DNA of 64,000 nt, taken from NCBI RefSeq assembly GCF_014196745.1, contig NZ_JACIEH010000001.1:1054001-1118000 (forward strand). Direction: 5' to 3'. Numbering within the stretch: the stretch's first letter is position 1; every line of letters starts with the position of its first letter. This DNA is from Sphingomonas kyeonggiensis. GTDB taxonomy: Bacteria; Pseudomonadota; Alphaproteobacteria; Sphingomonadales; Sphingomonadaceae. Below are positions 47,497 through 56,557 of the stretch, one piece after another. The position numbers were made by a program, and so were the translations under genes. The notes under the pieces are model-generated. The model worked only from the letters and a program-made list of their open reading frames with translations. It made no database searches and was not told where the DNA came from.

Positions 47497-48390
47497 ATGC
47501 GTGTCTTCCTCACCGGCGCCACCGGCTTCATCGGCTCGCGCATCGTCCCCGAACTGCTCGCCGCCGGCCATCAGGTGCTGGGCCTCACGCGCAGCGACAC
47601 CGGCGCCGCCGCGCTCGCCGCCCAGGGTGCCGAGGTGCATCGCGGCACGCTGGAGGACCTCGACAGCCTGCGCGCCGGCGCGGACGCCGCGGACGCGGTG
47701 ATCCACACCGCCTTCGACCACGACTTCGCCAACTTCGTCGCCAATTGCGAGAAGGACGGCCGGGTGATTGCCGCGATGGGCGAGGCGCTCAAGGGCACCG
47801 GCCGTCCGCTGCTCATCACCTCGGGCACCGGCATGGGCAATGCCGTCGCCGGCCAGCCCGCCGACGAGGACGTCTTCGCCCGCGAGCATCCCAATCCCCG
47901 CATGATCTCCGAGCAGACCGGGCAGAAGCTGCTCGAAGCGGGCGTCGATGTTCGCGTGGTCCGGCTTCCCCAGGTCCATGACACGGCGAAGCAGGGCCTG
48001 ATCACGCCCTATATCGTCAATGCCCGCGAGAAGGGCCTGGCCGCCTATGTCGGCGAGGGCGCCAATCGCTGGCCCGCCGCACACGTCCTCGACGTGGCGA
48101 AGCTCTATGTCCTCGCGCTCGACCGGGGCGAGAAGGGCGCGCGCTACAATGCGGTAGCGGAGGAGGGCATCGCCGCCCGCACGATCGCCGAGACGGTCGG
48201 CGCCGGCCTGGGCCTCCCTGTCCGCTCGCTCACCCCGGAGGAGGCCGGTCAGCATTTCGGCTGGCTCAGCATCTTCATGGGGCTCGACATGCTGGCATCG
48301 AGCGCCAAGACCCGCGCCCGCCTGGGCTGGGAACCGGTCGGCCCGGGCCTGATCGAGGATCTCGAGCGAATGGACTATTCGGCGGCCTAG
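47497..48390 (+). CDS. Atypical short-chain dehydrogenase (NAD-dependent epimerase-like)
   Basis: 297 residues. N-terminal Rossmann motif VFLTGATGFIGSRIVPELLA; then DAVIHTAFDHDFANF, LLITSGTGMGN, PRMISEQTGQKL and HVLDVAKLYVLALDRGEKGA. The usual YxxxK is replaced by an altered active site (SEQTGQK), as in atypical extended SDRs. Substrate unknown. Divergent from the MmyB-type regulator. Confidence 0.87.
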   Translation: MRVFLTGATGFIGSRIVPELLAAGHQVLGLTRSDTGAAALAAQGAEVHRGTLEDLDSLRAGADAADAVIHTAFDHDFANFVANCEKDGRVIAAMGEALKGTGRPLLITSGTGMGNAVAGQPADEDVFAREHPNPRMISEQTGQKLLEAGVDVRVVRLPQVHDTAKQGLITPYIVNAREKGLAAYVGEGANRWPAAHVLDVAKLYVLALDRGEKGARYNAVAEEGIAARTIAETVGAGLGLPVRSLTPEEAGQHFGWLSIFMGLDMLASSAKTRARLGWEPVGPGLIEDLERMDYSAA

Positions 48391-48405
48391 ACTGGCACGT
48401 TCGAC

Positions 48406-48548
48406 AATTCCTCCCCCCAGCTTGCTGGGGGAGGGGGCCGCGGCCCAAAGCGGTGGGCGCGCCGGACACCGGCGCTCCCGCGCCAGCCCCTCCACCAGGA
48501 GACTGCGTCGCGCGGTTCCCCTCCCCGAGACAAGCTCGGGGAGGAATT
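48406..48548. repeat. Large intergenic repeat, AATTCCTCCCC family, copy 2
   Basis: 143 bp. Left arm AATTCCTCCCCCCAGCTTGC, TGGGGGAGG; right arm CCTCCCCGAGACAAGCTCGG, GGAGGAATT. The interior has GCGCGCCGGACACCGGCGC and CCAGCCCCTCCACCA, matching the copy at 39385 segment by segment. Lies between an SDR and a cyclophilin gene. Confidence 0.82.
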
Positions 48549-48584
48549 GCGTTTCCCCGTCGCTTTCGACTAGCGGGATACCCC

Positions 48585-49226
48585 ATGCGTATCCTGTTCG
48601 CCGTCCTCGCCCTTTTCCTCACCGCCGCCGCCGCCGCGCCGCAGGAGCCTGCCACGGTCCGCGTCCGGATCGTCACTTCGGCGGGGAACATCACCGTCGC
48701 GCTCGATGCGAAGCGTGCGCCGAAGACGGTCGCCAACTTCATGGCCTATGTCGATGACGGCCGGCTCGACGGCACGCAATTCTACCGCTCGGCTCGGCGC
48801 AAGGGGAATCCGGGCCAGGGCTTCGTCCAGGGCGGCATCGGCACCGATGCGCGGCGCATGCTCCCTTCGGTACCGCTCGAATCGACGACGCAGACCGGCA
48901 TCCACCATCTCGACGCCACGATCTCGATGGCGCACGGTCCGAACCCGGACGGCGCGAATTGCAACTTCTCGATCATGGTCGGCCCCAATCCGGGGCTCGA
49001 CGCCCGCGGCCCGTTCAAGGGCTTCGCGGCTTTCGGTAAGGTGATTTCCGGAATGGACGTGGTGAAGCGCATGCTGGCAATGCCCACCGGTGGCGGCCGC
49101 GACGCGATGAAGGACCAGATGATCCTGAAGCCGGTCCAGATCCTCCGCGTCGAGCGCCTCGACGGCAAGGCGAAGCCGACCGGCTATGTGAAGCCCTGGC
49201 TGATGGGCGCTCCACAGTCGCGCTAG
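48585..49226 (+). CDS. Periplasmic peptidyl-prolyl isomerase, cyclophilin type
   Basis: 213 residues from ATG 48585. Signal peptide MRILFAVLALFLTAAAAAPQ. Cyclophilin fold: VRIVTSAGNITVALDAKRAP, KTVANFMAYVDDGRLDGTQF, YRSARRKGNPGQGFVQGGIG, LDATISMAHGPNPDGANCNF, SIMVGPNPGLDARGPFKGFA, AFGKVISGMDVVKRM. Catalyses proline cis-trans isomerisation of exported proteins. The Arg of the active site is seen in FYRSARR. Confidence 0.9.
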   Translation: MRILFAVLALFLTAAAAAPQEPATVRVRIVTSAGNITVALDAKRAPKTVANFMAYVDDGRLDGTQFYRSARRKGNPGQGFVQGGIGTDARRMLPSVPLESTTQTGIHHLDATISMAHGPNPDGANCNFSIMVGPNPGLDARGPFKGFAAFGKVISGMDVVKRMLAMPTGGGRDAMKDQMILKPVQILRVERLDGKAKPTGYVKPWLMGAPQSR

Positions 49227-49424
49227 TTTCGGCTTTCCGGAAAAGCGCGAGCCTCAATCCGGAAACAATCTGGAAAAATATTTCACTCCATTTTGAACCT
49301 ATCATCCGGCCGCGTCCTATGACTTGGATGGGATAGATCGAAACGGCCCTCCGCTCGCAGGCTCCTCGTTTCTTGCCCGAATGACATTCGGATGCCGGCC
49401 CTCCTGGGCCGGTTGGGAGGAACA

Positions 49425-51278
49425 ATGATTATTCAGGACATGCCGATACCGCGCAAGCTCGCGGTAGCCTTCGTCACGCTCGTCTGCATCTTCGCCGGGA
49501 TCGGCTGGCTGCTCTTCTCCAGCCTCCAGACGGTGGGCGCCGCCTCCGAGGACAAGGAGCGCGCCTTCGACGTCACGGCCAGCGCCGGCGACATCATGAA
49601 CCAGATCCTGGAGCAGCAGAGCGCGATCCGCGCCTATGTGATCCTGCGCAAGCCGGAATTCCTGGCCAGCTCTGTTGAGGCCCGCAAGAAGGTCGGCCTG
49701 GCCGCCGACGCCTTCCGCGCCAAGACCCAGATTCCGGAGCAGAAGGCGCGCCTGGACCGGTTGATGAGCGCGGTCGATGAACTCAACGGCAAGCTCGATC
49801 ACATGGCCGATCTCGCCAGGAACCCGGCGACGCAGGGCGAGGCCCAGCAGCTCGCCGGCGTCAAGCAGCTCGGCAAGATCCGCGAGGTCATGGGCGAGAT
49901 CGACAAGGTGCAGGACGAGCGCATTGCCTCCACCCGCAAGCTCGAGGCGGATGCCCGCGCCGGCGCCAGCACCGCGCTCGTCCTCGGCGGCGCCTTCGGT
50001 ATCGCGATGGCGGTTCTGCTCGGCTGGCTGCTCACCACGATGATCGCGCGGCCGATCCGGAACATGACCTCGCTGATGGGCCGCCTGGCGGGTGGCGAGA
50101 ATTCGATCGACGTGCCCGGCACCGAGCGCAAGGACGAGGTCGGTGGCATGGCCAAGGCAGTGCTGGTGTTCCGCGATGCCGCGGTGGCCAAGGAAAAGGC
50201 CGATGCTGCCAAGCTGGTCGCCGATGCCGAGCAGAAGCATGTCGTCACCGAGCTCACCAACGGGCTGGACAGCCTGGCGAAGGGCGATCTGACCGCCGAG
50301 ATCCGCAGCGAGTTCGCTTCCGACTATGTTGCGCTCAAGGCCAATTTCAACTCGGCGCTGAGCGCCCTGCGTACGCTGATCGGCTCGGTCGTCGAAGGCG
50401 CCGCGAGCATCCGCACCGGCTCGGGCGAAATCGCCCAGGCTTCGGAGGACCTTGCCCGCCGCACCGAGAGCAATGCCGCTTCGCTCGAGGAGACCTCGGC
50501 CGCGATCAGCCAGATGGACGACCGCCTCAAGGCGACCGCCAAGGCCGCCGGCAACACGCTCACCCGCGCCGACCAGGCGATCTCGACCGTCGGCGATGGC
50601 CGTTCGGTCGCCGACGAGGCCGTCCAGGCGATGACCCGCGTCAGCGAATCCGCCAAGGGCATCGACAGCGTGATCGAGGGCCTCGACAAGATCGCCTTCC
50701 AGACGCGCGTGCTTGCAATGAACGCCGCGGTCGAGGCTGGCCGCGCCGGCGAGGCCGGCCGTGGCTTCGCCGTCGTCGCCGACCTGGTCTCCGCGCTCGC
50801 CATGCGCGCCGAGGAAGAGGCCGGCCGCGCCCGCGACCAGCTGACCGCAACCCAGACCGACATCGGTGCCGCGGTGGAGATGGTGCAGAAGGTGGATGGC
50901 GCGCTCGTCGCCATCTCGGGCGACGTCGACCAGGTGCATGACCTGCTCGCCAACATCGCCAGCGACAATGAGGCGCAGTCGGCTGCCGTCACCCAGATCG
51001 CCGTCGCGATCACGACGATGGACCAGTCGACCCAGCAGAACGCCGCGATGGTCGAGGAGACCTCGGCTGCCGCGCGCAACCTCAGCTCGGAAGTCCGGCA
51101 GCTCTCGGAACAGGCCTCGGCGTTCAACATCGGCTCGGGCAATGCAGCCCGCCGCCCGAGCGCGCCTGCGGCCGGCATTCGCGAGAAGGTCGCCCCCGGC
51201 TATGTCTCGCCGGTCAAGCCGTTGCCGGCGGCAGCAGTCTCCGCGCTCACCCGGACCGACGACTGGGCGACGTTCTGA
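49425..51278 (+). CDS. Methyl-accepting chemotaxis protein with altered hairpin tip
   Basis: 617 residues from ATG 49425, GGGAGGAAC upstream. TM1 at 10-33, a periplasmic four-helix-type sensor to about 180, TM2 at 182-205, a HAMP domain (206-260) and a second HAMP-like segment (275-320), then the signalling coiled coil. The tip reads KIAFQTRVLAMNAAVEAGRA, GEAGRGFAVVADLVSALAMR, AEEEAGRARDQL. The usual VVAxEVRxLAxRS is replaced by VVADLVSALAMRA, so binding to CheA and CheW may be weak or changed. No CheA pentapeptide at the end (TDDWATF). No chemotaxis genes lie nearby. Confidence 0.92.
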   Translation: MIIQDMPIPRKLAVAFVTLVCIFAGIGWLLFSSLQTVGAASEDKERAFDVTASAGDIMNQILEQQSAIRAYVILRKPEFLASSVEARKKVGLAADAFRAKTQIPEQKARLDRLMSAVDELNGKLDHMADLARNPATQGEAQQLAGVKQLGKIREVMGEIDKVQDERIASTRKLEADARAGASTALVLGGAFGIAMAVLLGWLLTTMIARPIRNMTSLMGRLAGGENSIDVPGTERKDEVGGMAKAVLVFRDAAVAKEKADAAKLVADAEQKHVVTELTNGLDSLAKGDLTAEIRSEFASDYVALKANFNSALSALRTLIGSVVEGAASIRTGSGEIAQASEDLARRTESNAASLEETSAAISQMDDRLKATAKAAGNTLTRADQAISTVGDGRSVADEAVQAMTRVSESAKGIDSVIEGLDKIAFQTRVLAMNAAVEAGRAGEAGRGFAVVADLVSALAMRAEEEAGRARDQLTATQTDIGAAVEMVQKVDGALVAISGDVDQVHDLLANIASDNEAQSAAVTQIAVAITTMDQSTQQNAAMVEETSAAARNLSSEVRQLSEQASAFNIGSGNAARRPSAPAAGIREKVAPGYVSPVKPLPAAAVSALTRTDDWATF

Positions 51279-51345
51279 ACCGGGTAAATTGCGCGTGATT
51301 GGGTCGGAGACCTGATTTAGCGCTATATTGAACCCGCGAGCACAA

Positions 51346-51378
51346 GGAGAGGGGAAGGCGAAAGCCTTCCCCTCTTTT
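51346..51378 (+). terminator. Intrinsic terminator after the chemotaxis receptor
   Basis: Stem AGAGGGGAAGGC/GCCTTCCCCTCT with GAAA tetraloop, followed by TTT. Confidence 0.88.
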
Positions 51379-51407
51379 GCGTCATGGCGTCGCCGTCCAC
51401 CCCAAAC

Positions 51408-51434
51408 CGTCATCCCGGCGAAGGCGCGGGACGG
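51408..51434. repeat. Solitary, decayed REP-like half
   Basis: CGTCATCCCGGCGAAGGCGC then GGGACGG; keeps the start of the palindrome but has lost the exact stem (GAAGGCGCGGG for GAAAGCCGGG) and has no partner. Shows that unpaired copies decay. Confidence 0.65.
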
Positions 51435-51452
51435 CACATCGCGCGCAAACGC

Positions 51453-51484
51453 AAAGGGCGCCCGAACCGGAGTTCAGGCGCCCC
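51453..51484 (-). terminator. Intrinsic terminator after hsp20
   Basis: Read on the minus strand: stem GGGCGCCTGAAC/GTTCGGGCGCCC with a three- to four-base loop, then TTTGCGTTT; about 50 bp past the hsp20 stop. Confidence 0.8.
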
Positions 51485-51535
51485 CCGCTGCGACGTCCAA
51501 AGGGAGGAAGACGTCGCGAGCCGTGGTGGGGTGGG

Positions 51536-52003
51536 TCAGGCCGCGTTGGCCTCGCGATGCACGATCGGCGTCGGCTGCGTGCCGTTCACGGCGATCTTCT
51601 TGGGCTTCATCGCCTCGGGCACCTCGCGGACCAGCTCGATCACCAGCAGGCCGTCGGCAAGGTCGGCGCGCTCGACCCGGACGAAGTCGGCCAGCTCGAA
51701 ACGGCGCTCGAAGCTGCGGGTGGCGATGCCCAGGTGCAGATAGGCGCCCTGGTTGTTCTCGTTCTCCTCGCGCTTGCGGCCGGCCACCAGCAGCAGGTTC
51801 TGCTGCGCGGTGATGTCGATCTCGTCCGCCTTGAAGCCGGCGACGGCGATCGTGATCCGGTAGCGGTCCTCGGCGACGCGCTCGAGGTTGAACGGGGGAT
51901 AATTCTCGGAAGCCTGGGCCCGGGCGCTGGCCTCGAGCAGGTCGAACAGCCGGTCGAATCCGATGGTCGAGCGGCGGAAGGGAGTGAAATCGAACTGGCG
52001 CAT
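51536..52003 (-). CDS. Small heat-shock protein Hsp20
   Basis: 155 residues from ATG 52003 (MRQFDFTPFRRSTIGFDRLF), IbpA-like N-terminus. Alpha-crystallin domain: YPPFNLERVAEDRYRITIAV, AGFKADEIDITAQQNLLLVA, GRKREENENNQGAYLHLGIA, TRSFERRFELADFVRVERAD, with C-terminal PKKIAVNG. ATP-independent holdase that keeps unfolded proteins soluble. AGAGG precedes the start. A frame extending to 52099 is rejected. Confidence 0.93.
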   Translation of the reverse strand: MRQFDFTPFRRSTIGFDRLFDLLEASARAQASENYPPFNLERVAEDRYRITIAVAGFKADEIDITAQQNLLLVAGRKREENENNQGAYLHLGIATRSFERRFELADFVRVERADLADGLLVIELVREVPEAMKPKKIAVNGTQPTPIVHREANAA

Positions 52004-52255
52004 ATCAAGACCTCTATTCGTGAGCGAATTGATCAACTTTGCCGGCGTCCGGATGTCCGCGACGCCGCGGTTTTCGCGGCCCGTTACGGCGCCGCTCAAC
52101 TCAGATCGTGTTGGAGATTGCGGCTTTCAAGGTGCGCCGAAACGAGGGGCGAAAGCGGCGATCAACCAGCGCTAGGCATGGCTAAACATCTCCTTGTTCG
52201 CTAATATCCATTAAATGAGTGGAGATTAGGCGCGACATATTGAGGGGGAAACCTG

Positions 52256-54748
52256 ATGAGCCTTGCTTCGCTTTCGCTGCTACTCTTGGCCAGTACCGCT
52301 CCGGCACCTGCCGGGGTCCTGCGTGACGATCCGGTTCCTGCGGTTTCCGCCGACGAAGAGCAGGCCAAGCCGGCGCAGCAGAGCAGCGGCGGCGAGATCG
52401 TCGTCACCGCGCGCCGTCGCGAGGAAAAGGTGCAGGACGTGCCGATCGCCATCTCGGTGATCGGCGGCTCGACGATCGAGAACAGCGGCAACACCAACCT
52501 CAACCGGCTCCAGACCGCGCTGCCGGCGGTGCAGTTCTATTCGAGCAATCCGCGCAATTCCGCCATCAATATCCGTGGCTTGGGCGCGCCGTTCGGCCTC
52601 ACCAATGACGGCATCGAGCAGGGCGTCGGCTTCTATCTCGACCAGGTCTATATCGGCCGCATCGGCGCCTCGACCTTCGACTTCGTCGATGTCGAGCGGG
52701 TCGAGGTGCTGCGCGGTCCGCAGGGCACGCTCTACGGCAAGAACACCACGGCCGGTGCGATCAACATCACCACCCGCGCGCCCAGCTTCACGCCCGAGGC
52801 CAAGATCGAGTTCGGCATCGGCAGCTACGACCAGATCACGGCCAAGGCCTCGGTCTCGGGCCCGCTCAGCGACAATGTGGCGCTGCGCATTTCCAGCGCG
52901 CTGACCAGCCGTGAGGGGACGATCGACAATGTCCGCACCGGCGAGGACCTGCACAAGCAGCGCACCAGCAGCTTCCGCGGCCAGCTGCTCTGGAAGGTGA
53001 ACGAGGATATCGACCTCACCTTCGCCGGCGACTGGAACCTCCAGAACCCGCTGTGCTGCGTGCAATATTATGCCCGGGTCGGCGCCACCCAGCGCCCGCT
53101 CGCCCGCCAGTACGCCGCGCTGGCGACGGCGCTCGGCTATGCCCCGCCCAGCACCGATCCGTTCGATCGCAAGACCGATCTCGATGCAGAGATCAATTCG
53201 CGCCAGGAAATCGGCGGCGCCTCGCTGGTCGCCAACTGGAACCTCGGTCCGGCGACGCTGACTTCGGTCTCGGCCTGGCGCTATTGGGACTGGCAGCCGA
53301 AGAACGACCGCGATTTCATCGGCTTGCCGATCACCACCGTGTCGCAGAACCCGTCGCAGCAGAAGCAGTTCAGCCAGGAATTGCGCCTCGCCTCAAATGG
53401 TGACGGCCGGCTCGACTATACGCTCGGCGCCTTCTTCTTCCACCAGACGATCAACACCCAGGGGTCGCAGGTTCAGGGCCCGGCGGCGAGCCGATGGCTG
53501 CTTTCGGGTGCCGATGCGCTCAATCCGAACGTGCTCAACGGCCTGACCTCGACCAACACGATCAACTTCGACAACACCAGCTTCGCGCTGTTCGGCAAGC
53601 TCAACTGGGAGCCGGTCGACGGCTTCCACGTCGCACCGGGCCTGCGGCTGAACTACGACAAGAAGTCCGGCTATTACGACTCGGTCGTCAGCATCCGCAA
53701 CGCGCAGTTCAACTTCACTGCCACCGCCGACAATGTCGCTGCATTGCTGGCTGCCTTCCCGAACCCGAGCGCGGGGCGCACGACCTTCCTCAACCAGACC
53801 AACACGTTGGCACCGCAGCGCTACAGCCCGCGGTTCAGCGACTGGAACGTCTCGGGCGACATCACCGTGGCGTACGACTTCACGCCCGATATCCACGCCT
53901 ATGCGACCTATGCGCGCAGCTTCAAGTCGGGCGGCATCAACCTGTCCGGCCTGCCGCTGAACTCGACCAACACCGGCGTCGATCTCAGCACCCAGACGGT
54001 GAAGCCGGAAAAGGTCAATCACTTCGAGATCGGCCTGAAGACCCAGTTCCTCGATCGCCGCCTGACCTTCAACGCAGCCGGTTTCTGGACCGAGATCACC
54101 GATTACCAGGCGACGGTGAACAACAACGCGATCAACGTGATCCGCGGTTATCTCGCCAATGCCGGCAAGGTGCGCTCGCGCGGCTTCGAATGGGACGCCT
54201 CGTTCCGCCCGAGCCGGGCGGCGAACGTCTACTTCAACGGCGCCTATACCGACGCGAAATATGTCGACTTCAAGAATGCGCCGTGCCCGCCCGAGCTCTC
54301 CGGCGGCACTGCGCTGAGCGTCGACTCGAGCGGCAATCTCAGCGGTACGCCCTCGGCGCCGGGCACGCCCGGGGGCAACAGCCGGCCCTATTGCAACATC
54401 TCGGGCCAGGTGCTGCCGGGCATCTCGAAATGGTCGTTGAGCTGGGGCGGCGAGGTCCGCCAGCCGGTGGGCGATGGCGATGTCTATCTCGGCTATGACG
54501 GCAGCTGGCGCTCGAAATTCTCGTCCAACCCGTCGCAGTCCGCCTATACCTGGATCGACGCCTATTCGCTGTCCAACGTCCGGCTCGGCTGGCGGCGCGC
54601 GGACTTCAACATCTATGGCTGGGTCCGCAACGTCTTCGACAAGCAGTATTTCGAGCTGCTCTCGGTCCAGTCCGGCAGCACCGGCCTGATCGTCGGCCAG
54701 CCCGGCGACCCGAGGACCTATGGCCTGACGGTCAGCAAGAGCTTCTGA
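52256..54748 (+). CDS. TonB-dependent outer-membrane receptor
   Basis: 830 residues. Signal peptide MSLASLSLLLLASTAPAPAG, TonB box region EIVVTARRREEKVQDVPIAI, plug (INIRGLGAPFGLTNDGIEQG; VDVERVEVLRGPQGTLYGKN; TTAGAINITT), then a barrel with many strands ending ...YGLTVSKSF. Plug and barrel lengths are standard. Takes up siderophores, vitamins or saccharides; substrate not identifiable, and no transporter genes lie beside it. Closest in feel to sphingomonad receptors of the EIVVTAxRR type. Confidence 0.95.
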   Translation: MSLASLSLLLLASTAPAPAGVLRDDPVPAVSADEEQAKPAQQSSGGEIVVTARRREEKVQDVPIAISVIGGSTIENSGNTNLNRLQTALPAVQFYSSNPRNSAINIRGLGAPFGLTNDGIEQGVGFYLDQVYIGRIGASTFDFVDVERVEVLRGPQGTLYGKNTTAGAINITTRAPSFTPEAKIEFGIGSYDQITAKASVSGPLSDNVALRISSALTSREGTIDNVRTGEDLHKQRTSSFRGQLLWKVNEDIDLTFAGDWNLQNPLCCVQYYARVGATQRPLARQYAALATALGYAPPSTDPFDRKTDLDAEINSRQEIGGASLVANWNLGPATLTSVSAWRYWDWQPKNDRDFIGLPITTVSQNPSQQKQFSQELRLASNGDGRLDYTLGAFFFHQTINTQGSQVQGPAASRWLLSGADALNPNVLNGLTSTNTINFDNTSFALFGKLNWEPVDGFHVAPGLRLNYDKKSGYYDSVVSIRNAQFNFTATADNVAALLAAFPNPSAGRTTFLNQTNTLAPQRYSPRFSDWNVSGDITVAYDFTPDIHAYATYARSFKSGGINLSGLPLNSTNTGVDLSTQTVKPEKVNHFEIGLKTQFLDRRLTFNAAGFWTEITDYQATVNNNAINVIRGYLANAGKVRSRGFEWDASFRPSRAANVYFNGAYTDAKYVDFKNAPCPPELSGGTALSVDSSGNLSGTPSAPGTPGGNSRPYCNISGQVLPGISKWSLSWGGEVRQPVGDGDVYLGYDGSWRSKFSSNPSQSAYTWIDAYSLSNVRLGWRRADFNIYGWVRNVFDKQYFELLSVQSGSTGLIVGQPGDPRTYGLTVSKSF

Positions 54749-54791
54749 TCTTTGCGAGACTGACCTCCTGCCATGGCCGGGGGAGGTTGGG

Positions 54792-54826
54792 GAAGGGAGG
54801 CGGCGCCCGCACCGCCTCCCTTCTTA
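54792..54826 (+). terminator. Intrinsic terminator after the TonB receptor
   Basis: Stem GAAGGGAGGCGG/CCGCCTCCCTTC with loop CGCCCGCA, followed by TTATTGT. Confidence 0.82.
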
Positions 54827-54902
54827 TTGTGGATTTGCCTGGCGCAATTTGAGAAGGTCTTAACCGACCCCCGATAGGATTATCACCTATATTGGGGGGA
54901 TC

Positions 54903-55595
54903 ATGCGCGTGTCGTCTGAATCCATGCCAAGCTTCAGCACCGCGGGCCTGCTCGCGGCGCTGGTCTCTGCCTGTCAGATTCTTGGCGGACTGATCTGGGT
55001 AAGTTCGCCGGCTTTCGTCTCGGGCGGTTACGTCAACGCCGGCCTGATCGCCTCACTCTGCATCTCGGTGCTGGTCCTCTCGCGGCTGACCCTTCCGAAC
55101 GGCATCCGGGCGCTGCTGGTGCTGGGCGTCATCACCGTGCTTCTCGGCATTGCGGCGCGCGCGGACCTGACCGGGGTGAAGCAGGTCAGCGATGTCGTAT
55201 CGAACGTCGCGCGCCAGGGGCCGGCCCTGGCCGCCCAGCCCGAGGATCAGGCGCTCGACCCGGCCAGGCGCAGCGGGACCAAGGCCGTGCTTGTCCAGCT
55301 TCGGCCAGGAGAGGGCGGCGACGGGGGCTGGGCTGCCCGCCTCAACGAGGCTGCCCGCGTGCAGATCGACGGCGCCGCGCCGGCGGAGATCCACGGCGTC
55401 GTCACGCTGGACGGCGGGAGCGACGCCCGGCCGCGCATCGGCTGGGCCGTCAACTGGGCGGGGGAGACCCTGTCCTGCGGCCGGCTGACGGCCGTGGTGG
55501 TGACCCGGCCCGACGGTCTCACCAACCAGGTGATAGGGACCTTCCGGCGCTCGCTGTCGCGCACCGCCGCGCTCAAGCGCCCTTCCTGCTACTGA
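54903..55595 (+). CDS. Membrane protein with soluble tail, unknown
   Basis: 230 residues. Helices at about 12-32, 42-62 and 68-85 (AGLLAALVSACQILGGLIWV; NAGLIASLCISVLVLSRLTL; ALLVLGVITVLLGIAARADL), then an exported or cytoplasmic domain of about 140 residues with a few charged beta strands (AEIHGVVTLDGGSDARPRIG; TLSCGRLTAVVVTRPDG). Unrecognised. Ends 7 bp inside the convergent Phd-PAS gene. Confidence 0.65.
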   Translation: MRVSSESMPSFSTAGLLAALVSACQILGGLIWVSSPAFVSGGYVNAGLIASLCISVLVLSRLTLPNGIRALLVLGVITVLLGIAARADLTGVKQVSDVVSNVARQGPALAAQPEDQALDPARRSGTKAVLVQLRPGEGGDGGWAARLNEAARVQIDGAAPAEIHGVVTLDGGSDARPRIGWAVNWAGETLSCGRLTAVVVTRPDGLTNQVIGTFRRSLSRTAALKRPSCY

Positions 55596-56488
55596 ACCGT
55601 CTCGCCCTGGGGATCGAGCGTGACGATCACGATCGCGCCTCCCACCGCATAGCCGCTGGCGAGGGGAGCGATCGAGATGCGCGCGCCGATCTCCTCGGAC
55701 CCGCCGGATAGCAGCCGCGCATCGAACGCCTCGGCTTCGGAGCGTCCGCTCAGCACCTTCTCGACTGCGTCGCGGGCGACCGTGCGATCGGGCACCGCGA
55801 GCAGATCGACGAAGCGCAACCCGAGGATGCGCTCGCGTGGCAGGCCGACCAGCTTGGCGAATTCGATCTCGGCAACCGTCACCGTGCCGCGTACGCTCAG
55901 GCGGATCACTTCGATCCGGCCATGCGCGACGCGTGCCTTCTCCAGCGCGGTCTGCTCGGCGAGCCGCGCTTCCTCGTCATTCTCGTAGCTGACGCGGATG
56001 AGCAGCGCGACGCCTTCTACCCAGGGAACCGCACGGACACGCAGCCGTGTCCCGTTTCCCTCGTCCAGGGTGAGATCGAACTGCGCCTGTTCCCCGCTGC
56101 GTAGGACATGGCGCAAGCTGGAGAGCAGGGTGACGTGCGTCGAGGTCGGCAGGGCGTCGGTGATCGGCGCGCCGACCAGCGCAGTCTGGGTGTGCCCCAG
56201 GATCAGCGCCGCCGCGCTGGAGACGTCGGTGATCTTGAGCTCCGGATCGGCGACCAGCAGCCCGCCATCCATATGCTCGACGAGGAACTTGTACTCCAGC
56301 TCGCGCTGGTTGCTTTCTCGCTCGCCGACCGCATGCTCCGCATCCCAGCTCTCGGCCGCCAGCAATACATAGCGTGGACGGCCGTGATAGGTGATCGTGA
56401 CGGGACCATGTGCCGCACGATCCTGCCAATATGCAAAGTTGCGCGTAAGTTCAGCAGACGAAACGGTTTGTGCAGAGGATCGTTGCAT
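55589..56488 (-). CDS. Phd-antitoxin-like domain fused to two PAS domains
   Basis: 299 residues from ATG 56488. Residues 8-48 (TVSSAELTRNFAYWQDRAAH, GPVTITYHGRPRYVLLAAE) match the DNA-binding N-terminus of Phd/YefM antitoxins (VSATELKRNF...GPV.IT.HGRP..VLLS). Then PAS1 at about 68-170 (MDGGLLVADPELKITDVSSA; ALVGAPITDALP) and PAS2 at about 190-290 (LSVRGTVTVAEIEFAKLVGL; GLRFVDLLAVPDR). No kinase, GGDEF or toxin-binding C-terminus, so it is likely a one-component regulator in which PAS replaces the toxin-neutralising part. No toxin gene lies next to it. Divergent from tadE. Confidence 0.78.
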   Translation of the reverse strand: MQRSSAQTVSSAELTRNFAYWQDRAAHGPVTITYHGRPRYVLLAAESWDAEHAVGERESNQRELEYKFLVEHMDGGLLVADPELKITDVSSAAALILGHTQTALVGAPITDALPTSTHVTLLSSLRHVLRSGEQAQFDLTLDEGNGTRLRVRAVPWVEGVALLIRVSYENDEEARLAEQTALEKARVAHGRIEVIRLSVRGTVTVAEIEFAKLVGLPRERILGLRFVDLLAVPDRTVARDAVEKVLSGRSEAEAFDARLLSGGSEEIGARISIAPLASGYAVGGAIVIVTLDPQGETVQ

Positions 56489-56557
56489 GGGCGAAACCCT
56501 CAAATGTTTTTCAGCCACCTACGATTGTCGTGCCGTTTCTGCGATAACCCGATAATT

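Noticed and set aside
49317..51437. 706-codon minus-strand frame opposite the chemotaxis receptor
   Set aside because: Antisense shadow of a gene with clear HAMP and signalling domains; low-complexity Gly/Arg/Asp translation.
55589..56488. Phd-like gene as part of a toxin-antitoxin pair
   Set aside because: No small toxin gene overlaps or adjoins it on the same strand; the convergent neighbour is a membrane protein of 230 residues.
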